DNA of 5,887 nucleotides from Bacteroidota bacterium (GTDB lineage Bacteria > Bacteroidota > Bacteroidia > M30B66), in NCBI GenBank assembly GCA_947497195.1, contig CANMGM010000158.1:1-5887 (forward strand), in the 5' to 3' direction. The notes beneath the pieces are model-generated. The model saw nothing but the letters and a program-made list of their open reading frames with translations. It did not search any database and was not told the origin of the DNA. Made by a program: the position numbers and the translations under genes. Positions 1 to 5,887 of this stretch are shown here, piece after piece (position 1 is the stretch's first letter; each line of letters begins with the position of its first letter).

Positions 1-723
1 GGCGATTTCAAAGGAATACTACATTGCCACAGCACGTATAGCGATGGCGTTCACAGTCTCGAAGCCATGGCAAAAGCGGTAGAAGGAATGGGCATGCAGT
101 ATTTCGGAATCTGCGACCATAGCCGTTCGGCCGGTTATGCCGGTGGATTGTCGGAACAACGTGTTCTGGAGCAGCACGCCGAAATCGACAAACTGAACGC
201 AGCCAATCCGAAGTTCAAAATCTTTAAAGGCATTGAGTCGGATATTCTGGTTGATGGTTCGCTCGATTACCCGGAAGAAATCCTAAAACAATTCGATTTC
301 ATCGTGGCATCGGTGCATTCGTCCTTGCGCATGGATGAATCCAAAGCAACGGCCCGTTTGATTCGTGCGGTAGAAAATCCATACACCTGCATTCTTGGGC
401 ATCCGAGCGGAAGATTGCTCCTTTCGCGCCGCCCCTATCCCATCGATTACCCGAAATTGATTGATGCCTGCGCGGCTAACGGAGTAAGCATCGAGCTCAA
501 CGCACATCCGTATCGCCTCGACCTCGACTGGCGTTGGATTCCTCGCTGCATCGAGAAGGGCGTAAAAATAAGCATCAATCCCGACGCGCATCGTATTGAA
601 GGATTGCGTGATATTCGCTATGGAATGCTTGTAGCGCAAAAAGCAGGTTTGACGGCCGAACATGTGCTGAATTGCCTTGGTAAAGATGATTTCACGCAGT
701 GGCTGAAAACACGAAAGCAATAA
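1..723 (+). CDS. polX: DNA polymerase X (PolX), C-terminal PHP nuclease domain, 5'-truncated by window edge
   Basis: The frame is open from the first base and ends in TAA at 721-723, giving 240 visible residues. They form a complete PHP phosphoesterase domain. Counting from base 1, the expected metal ligands are all present: HCH (H8, H10), D15, H40 in ICDH, E79 in GIESD, H106 in ASVHSS, H134 in GHPSGR, and D195 and H197 in PDAH. GHPSGR and the overall layout match the C-terminal domain of bacterial PolX, which in studied members gives a Mn-dependent 3'-5' exonuclease used with the N-terminal gap-filling polymerase in base-excision repair. Full PolX is about 570 residues, so the polymerase and helix-hairpin-helix parts should lie upstream of the window. 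The ATG at 67 is internal, because the HCH motif precedes it. A stand-alone PHP protein (for example histidinol-phosphatase-like) is the alternative, but the motif wording favours PolX. The intact ligand set suggests an active nuclease. Confidence 0.88.
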   Translation, partial: GDFKGILHCHSTYSDGVHSLEAMAKAVEGMGMQYFGICDHSRSAGYAGGLSEQRVLEQHAEIDKLNAANPKFKIFKGIESDILVDGSLDYPEEILKQFDFIVASVHSSLRMDESKATARLIRAVENPYTCILGHPSGRLLLSRRPYPIDYPKLIDACAANGVSIELNAHPYRLDLDWRWIPRCIEKGVKISINPDAHRIEGLRDIRYGMLVAQKAGLTAEHVLNCLGKDDFTQWLKTRKQ

Positions 724-738
724 ACCTGATTTTTAGTA

Positions 739-769
739 TTGTTCGTTTAAACGGGATGAATTAGGTTTG
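739..769 (+). promoter_or_regulatory. Predicted Bacteroidota-type promoter for the GH3 operon
   Basis: TAGGTTTG at 762-769 matches the Bacteroidota -7 consensus TAnnTTTG exactly. A TTG lies at 739-741, 20 bp upstream, within the usual spacing for the -33 element. Transcription would start at about 774-778, leaving a leader of only about 10 bases before the ATG at 787. The spacer lies between polX and GH3, so this would separate the downstream operon from polX. The assignment rests on consensus and spacing only. Confidence 0.6.
744..753 (+). promoter_or_regulatory. 10-bp perfect palindrome inside the promoter spacer
   Basis: CGTTTAAACG is a perfect palindrome between the predicted -33 (739-741) and -7 (762-769) elements, where a repressor site would block polymerase. 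The bases just outside (T743, G754) do not pair. A 10-bp palindrome is short enough to occur by chance in a 63-bp spacer at roughly the 5% level, so the operator reading is tentative. Confidence 0.25.
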
Positions 770-786
770 CGATGTAATAAACCGCC

Positions 787-2316
787 ATGTCGCTCATCCA
801 TTCAATTGTTTCTTGGGTAATGAAGCAGAGGGTTCATCAAATTGAACTTTTTCTGAAGTACCCGCATGAGGTGCAGCTCGATTGGTTCAAGAAACTGATT
901 CAGTCGGCACGCGACACAGAATTTGGCAAACAGCATGGTTTCAAAGACATTTCGAATTACCGCCAGTTTGCCGAACAGGTTCCGGTGCGCGATTACGAAG
1001 CATTAAAACCCTACATCGAACGCATGATGATGGGCGAGCAAAATGTGCTGTGGTCGACAGAAGTTCGCTGGTTCGCCAAATCATCGGGCACCACATCCGA
1101 TAAAAGTAAATTCATCCCACTTAGCCAGGAATCGCTCGAAGAATGCCATTTCAAAGGCGGTAAAGACATGCTGGCCATTTACTGCAACAATCATCCGGAG
1201 AGTAAAATCTTTTCGGGTAAGGGTTTAACGTTGGGCGGATCGCATCAGATTAATGTAAAATCGGGGAATACCTGGTTTGGCGACTTAAGTGCCATCATTA
1301 TGGAACATTTGCCCGTTTGGGTGGAGTACATGCGCACGCCCGACCTCAACATAGCTCTGCTTGGAGAATGGGAATCGAAACTGGAAAGGATTGCACATCA
1401 TACCATTGAAGAAGATGTTACGAATCTTTCGGGAGTGCCAAGCTGGATGTTGGTTTTGCTGCAGCGGATTCTTGAAATTAAAGGAAGTAAAAACATCCTT
1501 GAAGTCTGGCCGAATCTCGAACTATTCATGCACGGAGGCGTTAATTTTGGTCCTTACCGCGATCAATACAAAGCCCTGATTCCTTCAGACCAGATGCATT
1601 ATCTGGAAACCTACAATGCATCGGAAGGTTTTTTCGGCATTCAGGATCGCGACAACTACGACGACATGCTGCTGATGCTCGATTACGGCATTTTCTACGA
1701 GTTTATTCCTGCAGATCAGTTCGAAAGTTCGAATCCCAAAGTCATCTGGCTCGATGAAGTGCAAACCGACGTAAATTATGTGGTGCTCATTACAACAAAC
1801 GGCGGATTGTGGCGGTATGTGATTGGCGATGTAATCCGATTCTCGTCGATAAATCCCTACCGCATGCGTATTGTAGGTCGTACCAAACAATACATCAATA
1901 CATTTGGCGAAGAATTGATGGTCGATAATGCCGAACGCGCACTGGCAATTGCCTGCGAAAAAACGGGAGCAATTGTACGCGAATACACAGCAGGTCCGGT
2001 GTATATGGAGTTGAACAACAGCGGTGGACACGAATGGATTATCGAATTCGACAAAGTGCCCGAACACATTGGCTATTTTACCGAAGTGCTCGATAATGCG
2101 CTGAAAACCCTCAATTCCGACTACGAAGCGAAACGGTATAAAAACATGACACTCGCACCGCCTCGTGTGCATGTAGTTGAACAGGGCACATTCTACAATT
2201 GGATGAAGGAACGCGGCAAACTGGGTGGACAAAACAAAGTTCCCCGACTGGCCAACGACCGTCAGTATCTCGAAGGCTTACTGAATCTCCATAAGGAATC
2301 ATTATCGGCTGTTTAA
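787..2316 (+). CDS. GH3 auxin-responsive-promoter family protein (adenylate-forming acyl-amido synthetase-like)
   Basis: The 509-residue product has the length and motif order of the GH3 family in the ANL adenylating superfamily. The ATP-binding motif is at 99-111 (SSGTTSDKSKFIP), the second nucleotide motif at 276-284 (YNASEGFFG), and the acidic motif at 342-352 (WRYVIGDVIRF, with D348 expected to bind ribose). The hinge and start of the C-terminal subdomain is GRTKQYINTFGEEL at 364-377, and GGQNKVPRL at 480-488 matches the conserved C-terminal basic motif. Plant GH3 enzymes adenylate carboxylic acids such as jasmonate or auxin and join them to amino acids; substrates of bacterial members are mostly unknown, and none can be read here. 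No signal peptide or membrane segment is seen, so it is probably cytoplasmic. The ATG at 787 is the first start after an in-frame TAA at 778-780, and the N-terminus (SWVMKQRVHQIELFLKYPHEVQ) looks typical of bacterial homologues. There is no clear Shine-Dalgarno. The gene lies just downstream of a predicted promoter and 2 bp before the next gene, so it is probably first in an operon. Confidence 0.93.
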   Translation: MSLIHSIVSWVMKQRVHQIELFLKYPHEVQLDWFKKLIQSARDTEFGKQHGFKDISNYRQFAEQVPVRDYEALKPYIERMMMGEQNVLWSTEVRWFAKSSGTTSDKSKFIPLSQESLEECHFKGGKDMLAIYCNNHPESKIFSGKGLTLGGSHQINVKSGNTWFGDLSAIIMEHLPVWVEYMRTPDLNIALLGEWESKLERIAHHTIEEDVTNLSGVPSWMLVLLQRILEIKGSKNILEVWPNLELFMHGGVNFGPYRDQYKALIPSDQMHYLETYNASEGFFGIQDRDNYDDMLLMLDYGIFYEFIPADQFESSNPKVIWLDEVQTDVNYVVLITTNGGLWRYVIGDVIRFSSINPYRMRIVGRTKQYINTFGEELMVDNAERALAIACEKTGAIVREYTAGPVYMELNNSGGHEWIIEFDKVPEHIGYFTEVLDNALKTLNSDYEAKRYKNMTLAPPRVHVVEQGTFYNWMKERGKLGGQNKVPRLANDRQYLEGLLNLHKESLSAV

Positions 2317-2318
2317 CG

Positions 2319-3134
2319 ATGGTGCTGCGCTGGATAATCGCATGTTTGTGTTTGATGCCGATTCAGCATCAGGCGCAGGTAATTATGCAGCAAAATTGGA
2401 AGCCACGTTGGACTGTTCCAGTTAAAGGAAATGCATTAGAAGTCGACAATCTTGGCGATGTTTATGTGCTGGCGAACCAGGACATTATCAAATACCGGAG
2501 TAACGGGCAATTTTATCGGAGCTATTCGAATAAAAGCTTGGGAAACATTAGTCGGATAGATGCGAGCAATCCGCTGAAAACACTCGTTTTTTACCGAGAT
2601 TTATCACGGTTGGTATTCATCGACAATACCCTTTCGGAGCAACAGGATAACGTTTATCTGGAGCGGTTCGGACGTGAGTTTGCAAGCCTTGCATGTACTT
2701 CGAACGACGAAAACGGATTCTGGCTTTTCGATCCGGTGGCATTTTCGCTTACACGGTACAACCAAAAGATGAATATTAAAGCGGAAGTTCTGAACATCAA
2801 TCAACTTACTGGAAAAACAATCAATCCTATATGGATGCTCGAACGTGGCAACCGCTTGTACCTTGTGGATGCTAAAAACGGAATTTTACTATTCGACATA
2901 TTCGGTACATACCTAAAAACCATCCCATTGATTGGCATAACCAAATTATGGGTCGATGGCGATTTGCTTATTGCACTGAACGAAAAAAAGGAATTGACCC
3001 AAAGCACAATTACAGGTATAGAGCAGAAGTTAATTTCCCTGCCAGAGAGCGATTTTGCAGACATCTGTTGGAATGCCGGAAGACTCTATGTACTTGGGAA
3101 AGAGAAGTTGACCGTTTACGAAACCGAAAATTGA
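2319..3134 (+). CDS. Predicted exported protein of unknown function, probably beta-propeller-like
   Basis: I do not recognise a named family. The 271-residue product starts with a likely Sec signal peptide: R4, then a hydrophobic stretch from 5 to 15, with probable cleavage after A19 (HQA|Q, a common Bacteroidota pattern). C9 follows IIA, but it is too near the N-terminus for a believable lipobox, so a soluble periplasmic or surface protein is favoured. The rest has repeated short beta-strand units of the form 'G-D/N-x-hydrophobic-Y-x-hydrophobic', for example 42-58 (VDNLGDVYVLANQDIIK), 131-147 (NGFWLFDPVAFSLTRYN), 176-195 (RGNRLYLVDAKNGILLFDIF), 210-221 and 249-268 (ICWNAGRLYVLGKEKL). This resembles a beta-propeller, though no catalytic motif is visible. 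The ATG lies 2 bp after the GH3 stop, and the TGA overlaps the GlpD start by one base, so it is probably co-translated with both. Starting at the internal Met13 or Met23 would destroy the signal peptide. Confidence 0.8.
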   Translation: MVLRWIIACLCLMPIQHQAQVIMQQNWKPRWTVPVKGNALEVDNLGDVYVLANQDIIKYRSNGQFYRSYSNKSLGNISRIDASNPLKTLVFYRDLSRLVFIDNTLSEQQDNVYLERFGREFASLACTSNDENGFWLFDPVAFSLTRYNQKMNIKAEVLNINQLTGKTINPIWMLERGNRLYLVDAKNGILLFDIFGTYLKTIPLIGITKLWVDGDLLIALNEKKELTQSTITGIEQKLISLPESDFADICWNAGRLYVLGKEKLTVYETEN

Positions 3135-3136
3135 TG
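3132..3136 (+). promoter_or_regulatory. TGATG stop-start overlap coupling the exported protein and GlpD
   Basis: The TGA stop of the upstream gene (3132-3134) shares its final A with the ATG of glpD (3134-3136). No Shine-Dalgarno precedes it, so termination-reinitiation is the likely route of glpD translation. This junction also decides the glpD start, since the open frame runs 186 bases further upstream. Confidence 0.65.
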
Positions 3137-4804
3137 CAGGGAAATCAGTTTGGGTTATCGGCGCTGAATAGGGACGCAATCCTACGGCATGCAGAAGAAA
3201 AACACTGGGATCTTATTGTGATAGGTGGAGGCATTACCGGTGCCGGAATTCTGCTGGATGCACGTTTGCGCGGAATGGATGTGCTGTTGGTCGAGCAAAA
3301 CGATTTTGCATCCGGCACAAGCAGCAAATCGACCAAGTTGATTCACGGAGGATTGCGTTACCTGAAACAATTGGATTTCGCTTTGGTACGCGAAGTGGGG
3401 AGAGAACGCTCCTTGTTGCATTGCAATGCGCCGCATTTGGTAGAACCTGCTCCAATGATGCTTCCTTTTTTCAAAAAAGGATCGCTCGGAAAAACAACGG
3501 CAAAACTTGGTTTATGGTTGTATGAAACTTTGACTGGTGTTAAAATGGGAGAGCGATTCAAAACCTATTCGGCACTGGAAACCCTGCAGATGGAACCATT
3601 GCTTCGAAAGGGCGAATTGCTTGGCTCGGCAGTATATACCGAGTACCAAACCGACGACGCACGGCTTACCTTGAGTGTTTTGAAAACAGCTGTTCAGGAA
3701 GGTGCATTTGCTCTTAATTATGCCGGGGTAGAAAGGTTTATCAAAGAAAACGGCAAAATCTGCGGTGTGAATGTAAACGATACACTGAGTGGGAAAGATT
3801 TCTGCATGAAGGCCTCGGTGGTAGTGAATGCGGCTGGTCCCTGGGTGGATGCGGTTCGGGAAAAAGATACAGCTGTTGCGGGTAAGCGATTGCACCTAAC
3901 CAAAGGTGTTCATATAACGGTGAACCATACCGATTTCCCAATTCAGCGTCCAGTTTATTTTGATTCGTCGGATGGACGGATGATATTCGCCATTCCGCGA
4001 GGAAACTACGTATACATAGGCACTACGGATACCAATTACGGAGGGAGCCACTCGAATATAACGTTGGAAAAACAAGATATTGCCTACCTAATTCAGGCTT
4101 GGAACAGCACATTTAGCGGAAAAGAAATGCATGAAAGTGATATCGTTTCAGGTTGGGCAGGGCTTCGTCCACTGATACATCAGGATGGAAAGAAACCCTC
4201 TGAGCTTTCGCGCAAAGATGAAATCTGGGAATCTGGAAGCGGATTAATCAGCATTGCCGGCGGAAAGCTAACAGGCTACCGGGTAATGGCAGAAAAAGTC
4301 TGCAATAAGGTAGTTGAGCGATTGAAGCAATCCGGAACCGGAGCATTCAGACCGTGTACAACTGCAAAAAAAGTTTTATTGGGTGGCGATTTTCAGGGAT
4401 TTAACGGATGGAATGAATATGCAGCAGTTCAATACGGAGAGGCGAAGGAGATTGGTGCATCGGCAGACTTAATCGCACAATGGGTTAAATTGTTCGGCCG
4501 GGAAACAGAAAAGATTATCGATTTGGCCTTCACCATTTGGCCCGAAATAGCTGACAAGAGCGAAGTGTTGACCCGAGCATTGATTCGTTACCTGCGGGAA
4601 CATGAAATGCTGCTTACACCACTGGATTATTACGAGCGCAGAATTGCAAAACTGGGATTCGATATTCGTTGGTGTTATGCTGATTTTGAACGGAATAAAA
4701 ATAGTTGGCAAGAAGAACTGGCGGTAAATGATGAGGAGTTTAGATTGATGGAGTACGCGTTCTTGAGTGCACTCGATGCGCTTCGTGAAGGAATTCATTC
4801 GTGA
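3134..4804 (+). CDS. glpD: FAD-dependent glycerol-3-phosphate dehydrogenase (aerobic, quinone-linked type)
   Basis: GlpD oxidises sn-glycerol 3-phosphate to dihydroxyacetone phosphate and passes electrons through FAD to membrane quinone, feeding glycerol or phospholipid-derived glycerol into glycolysis. The 556-residue product has the N-terminal Rossmann motif VIGGGITGAGI (29-39) with E54 ending the second strand, then GTSSKSTKLIHGGLRYL (61-77), typical of the family. NAAGPWVD is at 232-239, IGTTDT at 295-300, GLRPLI at 343-348, and the second family signature GGKLTGYRVMA at 376-386 is complete. The C-terminal helical domain runs from about 410 to 550. The length is nearer to the longer Bacillus-type GlpD than to the E. 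coli enzyme (about 500). In the first signature, the usual Ala after GxG-x is Leu41; this is a mild deviation. The open frame extends upstream to an ATG at 2948, but that part overlaps the previous gene and lacks family character, so 3134 is chosen. The protein is expected to be peripheral on the inner membrane; no transmembrane helix is seen. Confidence 0.95.
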   Translation: MQGNQFGLSALNRDAILRHAEEKHWDLIVIGGGITGAGILLDARLRGMDVLLVEQNDFASGTSSKSTKLIHGGLRYLKQLDFALVREVGRERSLLHCNAPHLVEPAPMMLPFFKKGSLGKTTAKLGLWLYETLTGVKMGERFKTYSALETLQMEPLLRKGELLGSAVYTEYQTDDARLTLSVLKTAVQEGAFALNYAGVERFIKENGKICGVNVNDTLSGKDFCMKASVVVNAAGPWVDAVREKDTAVAGKRLHLTKGVHITVNHTDFPIQRPVYFDSSDGRMIFAIPRGNYVYIGTTDTNYGGSHSNITLEKQDIAYLIQAWNSTFSGKEMHESDIVSGWAGLRPLIHQDGKKPSELSRKDEIWESGSGLISIAGGKLTGYRVMAEKVCNKVVERLKQSGTGAFRPCTTAKKVLLGGDFQGFNGWNEYAAVQYGEAKEIGASADLIAQWVKLFGRETEKIIDLAFTIWPEIADKSEVLTRALIRYLREHEMLLTPLDYYERRIAKLGFDIRWCYADFERNKNSWQEELAVNDEEFRLMEYAFLSALDALREGIHS

Positions 4805-4819
4805 GAAACGTAAAAAATA

Positions 4820-5710
4820 ATGTTTCTTTGCACTGTGGAAGCTCTGTTACTATCGATCAGTTCGCCGCTCATGACCTTGCTCATTTTAGGCGAAATGCTT
4901 TACAGTCATTATCATCATAAGGAGTTATATCAAGGGAAAGATACTGCCATCAGCCTGATGTGTACGAGTCTTAATTTCCTTAACGATTTAGTTTTCAGAG
5001 GAATCACACTTTACATTCTGCACTGGTGTTATACCTACGGACCACAGGTGTTCGACCAAAAAGGTGCGGTTTATTGGATGCTCTTGTTTTTTGCACAAGA
5101 CCTTGCCTATTATGCATTGCATTGTGCCGATCATTTCTGCCGGTTCTTTTGGGCGAGTCATGTAACGCACCATTCGAGCGAAAAATTCAATCTGGCTGTA
5201 GCAATTCGGTCATCTGTTTTTCAGCCGTATTATCGTTTTCTGTATTTCATTCCACTCGCCTTAATTGGTTTCGAAGCATTGGATATCGTTTTCATGTATG
5301 CAGCAACGCAGGTATATGGATTTTGGGTACACACCGAAACGATAGGCAAGCTTCCGGCTTGGATTGAGTTCATTTTTGTAACGCCATCCCATCATCGTGT
5401 GCATCATGCATCCAATCGCGAATATCTGGATGCGAATATGGGAATGGTATTGATTATTTGGGATCGGATATTTGGCACATTTAAACCTGAGCTGGAAGGA
5501 GTTAAGCCTGTATTTGGCTTAACAAAGAACATTTACAGTTTCAATCCGCTAAAAGTCGTTTTCCATGAGTGGCTCTCGATTCTGCGTGATCTCAGAAGGA
5601 CGAAATCCATTCGAAATAAGTTCAAGTATATATTTGGCCGTCCGGGTTGGAATCATGATGAAAACCAGATAATTGACAATGGGATACCATCTGCACAACC
5701 TACAGTATAG
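4820..5710 (+). CDS. Membrane fatty acid hydroxylase / sterol desaturase superfamily protein, AGMO-like
   Basis: The 296-residue product is an integral-membrane non-haem di-iron oxygenase of the fatty acid hydroxylase superfamily. The histidine clusters are HCADH (H101, H105), HVTHH (H114, H117, H118), H171 in FWVHTE and SHHRVHH (H191, H192, H195, H196). Hydrophobic segments lie at about 6-27, 47-69, 84-103 and 140-168. By recall, HHSSEKFN, FWVHTE, TPSHHRVHH, VLIIWDRIFGTF and the closing FKYIFGRPGW closely resemble animal alkylglycerol monooxygenase (AGMO/TMEM195), which cleaves glycerol ether lipids to a fatty aldehyde and a glycerol derivative. The substrate here is unproven. The protein is shorter than animal AGMO (about 445) and lacks its extra C-terminal membrane helices. 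Residue 106, after the second histidine, is Phe where animal AGMO has a glutamate reported as essential. The ATG is 15 bp after the glpD stop, with an in-frame TAA at 4811-4813 and an A-rich leader instead of a Shine-Dalgarno. Met18 (4871) is a possible later start. Confidence 0.9.
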   Translation: MFLCTVEALLLSISSPLMTLLILGEMLYSHYHHKELYQGKDTAISLMCTSLNFLNDLVFRGITLYILHWCYTYGPQVFDQKGAVYWMLLFFAQDLAYYALHCADHFCRFFWASHVTHHSSEKFNLAVAIRSSVFQPYYRFLYFIPLALIGFEALDIVFMYAATQVYGFWVHTETIGKLPAWIEFIFVTPSHHRVHHASNREYLDANMGMVLIIWDRIFGTFKPELEGVKPVFGLTKNIYSFNPLKVVFHEWLSILRDLRRTKSIRNKFKYIFGRPGWNHDENQIIDNGIPSAQPTV

Positions 5711-5746
5711 ATAAGTTATTAACACAATCTTAATAAGAAATAGAAG

Positions 5747-5768
5747 AATTAAATAATCTTATTTAATT
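5747..5768 (+). terminator. AT-only dyad after the operon: weak terminator or operator
   Basis: AATTAAATAA (5747-5756) is followed by TC and then its exact reverse complement TTATTTAATT (5759-5768). It starts 37 bases after the hydroxylase stop, where an operon terminator would be expected. The stem has no G-C pair and no clean T-tract follows, so it would be a poor intrinsic terminator. It also lies directly upstream of a TAnnTTTG element at 5772, so an operator role is equally possible. Confidence 0.35.
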
Positions 5769-5771
5769 GAT

Positions 5772-5779
5772 TATGTTTG
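5772..5779 (+). promoter_or_regulatory. TAnnTTTG element, possible -7 promoter box
   Basis: TATGTTTG matches the Bacteroidota -7 consensus exactly, but there is no TTG at the expected distance (about 17-23 bp upstream). The upstream spacer is instead filled by the AT-only dyad at 5747-5768. It may be a chance match in AT-rich DNA. Confidence 0.25.
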
Positions 5780-5849
5780 ATTTAGAAAAATAAAACGAAT
5801 ATTAACACGAAATTAATTCACCGACAGTAAAATTTATTTGGAAAAAAAA

Positions 5850-5857
5850 TATATTTG
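5850..5857 (+). promoter_or_regulatory. Predicted -7 promoter element for a downstream + strand gene
   Basis: TATATTTG, followed by CA, is a perfect TAnnTTTG match of the strong-looking form. The nearest TTTG (5837-5840) is only 9 bp away, too close for a -33 element, and no TTG is seen at normal spacing. Transcription should start near 5862-5866. The ATG at 5860 would then precede or straddle the start point, while those at 5865 and 5877 are possible but too close to the window edge to judge as gene starts. Confidence 0.45.
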
Positions 5858-5887
5858 CAATGAAATGTATTTTAAAATGTCCAAACC

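Larger units (their letters stand above)
5711..5887. other. AT-rich intergenic region after the hydroxylase gene
   Basis: Only 34 of these 177 bases are G or C by hand count, much less than in the genes. No gene is contained wholly here. The stretch has an AT-only dyad (5747-5768), two TAnnTTTG elements (5772-5779 and 5850-5857), and a weaker 7-bp inverted repeat (5716-5722 with 5730-5736). It probably ends the upstream operon and starts the next transcript. Confidence 0.7.

Noticed and set aside
283..720. 145-codon open frame on the - strand
   Set aside because: It is antisense to the PHP domain, whose catalytic residues are intact; its translation has no recognisable motif.
724..786. Intrinsic terminator after polX
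   Set aside because: No GC-rich stem with a T-tract is present; the only dyad is the 10-bp palindrome without a loop, lying within the promoter spacer.
1585..2232. 215-codon open frame on the - strand
   Set aside because: It lies opposite the well-supported GH3 coding sequence; its His/Cys/Phe-rich translation has no domain look and no promoter is seen. It is a shadow.
2319..2378. Lipoprotein signal (IIAC, Cys9) in the exported protein
   Set aside because: The cysteine is only nine residues in, leaving too short a hydrophobic core; the hydrophobic stretch continues past it, and HQA|Q is a better cleavage site.
2948..3133. Upstream in-frame extension of glpD to ATG 2948 (62 extra residues)
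   Set aside because: It lies wholly within the exported-protein gene in another frame, is rich in Arg and Lys with no family resemblance, and would make GlpD longer than normal. The TGATG start at 3134 fits length and motif spacing.
5026..5367. 113-codon + strand frame within the hydroxylase gene
   Set aside because: It overlaps the histidine-motif region read in the correct frame; there is no evidence for dual coding.
5717..5808. Direct repeat TATTAACAC at 5717-5725 and 5800-5808
   Set aside because: There are only two 9-bp copies in very AT-rich DNA, with no regular spacing or further copies; chance is a sufficient explanation.

Overview
This window looks like ordinary chromosomal DNA from a member of the Bacteroidota. 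Three things point there: promoter elements of the TAnnTTTG type in both usable intergenic spaces, translation starts without Shine-Dalgarno sequences, and a set of families common in that phylum (PolX with a PHP domain, a bacterial GH3 protein, a sterol-desaturase-like hydroxylase). I cannot fix the genus. All five genes are on the + strand and nothing on the - strand is convincing.

Layout: (1) 1-723 is the C-terminal PHP nuclease domain of a family X DNA polymerase (PolX); the gene begins outside the window. (2) 724-786 is a short spacer with a good Bacteroidota-type promoter (TTG, 20 bp, TAGGTTTG) and a 10-bp palindrome between its two elements. (3) 787-4804 holds three tightly packed genes: a GH3-family adenylate-forming enzyme, a probably exported beta-rich (propeller-like) protein of unknown function, and a GlpD-type glycerol-3-phosphate dehydrogenase. 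The junctions are a 2-bp gap and a 1-base TGATG overlap. (4) After 15 bp, 4820-5710 encodes an integral-membrane di-iron hydroxylase that resembles alkylglycerol monooxygenase (AGMO/TMEM195). (5) 5711-5887 is very AT-rich (34 of 177 bases are G or C by hand count). It carries a 10-bp-arm AT-only dyad, two TAnnTTTG elements and probably the start of another transcription unit.

The four genes from 787 to 5710 are probably one operon. GlpD oxidises glycerol 3-phosphate to dihydroxyacetone phosphate, and an AGMO-like enzyme could act on glycerol ether lipids or other lipids. A link to glycerolipid turnover is therefore reasonable, but it is inference. How GH3 and the exported protein would fit is unknown. 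I see no mobile element, CRISPR array, RNA gene or defence system. The most useful leads are the GlpD/AGMO-like pairing, the apparent loss in that hydroxylase of an acidic residue reported as essential in animal AGMO, and the uncharacterised exported protein inside the operon.
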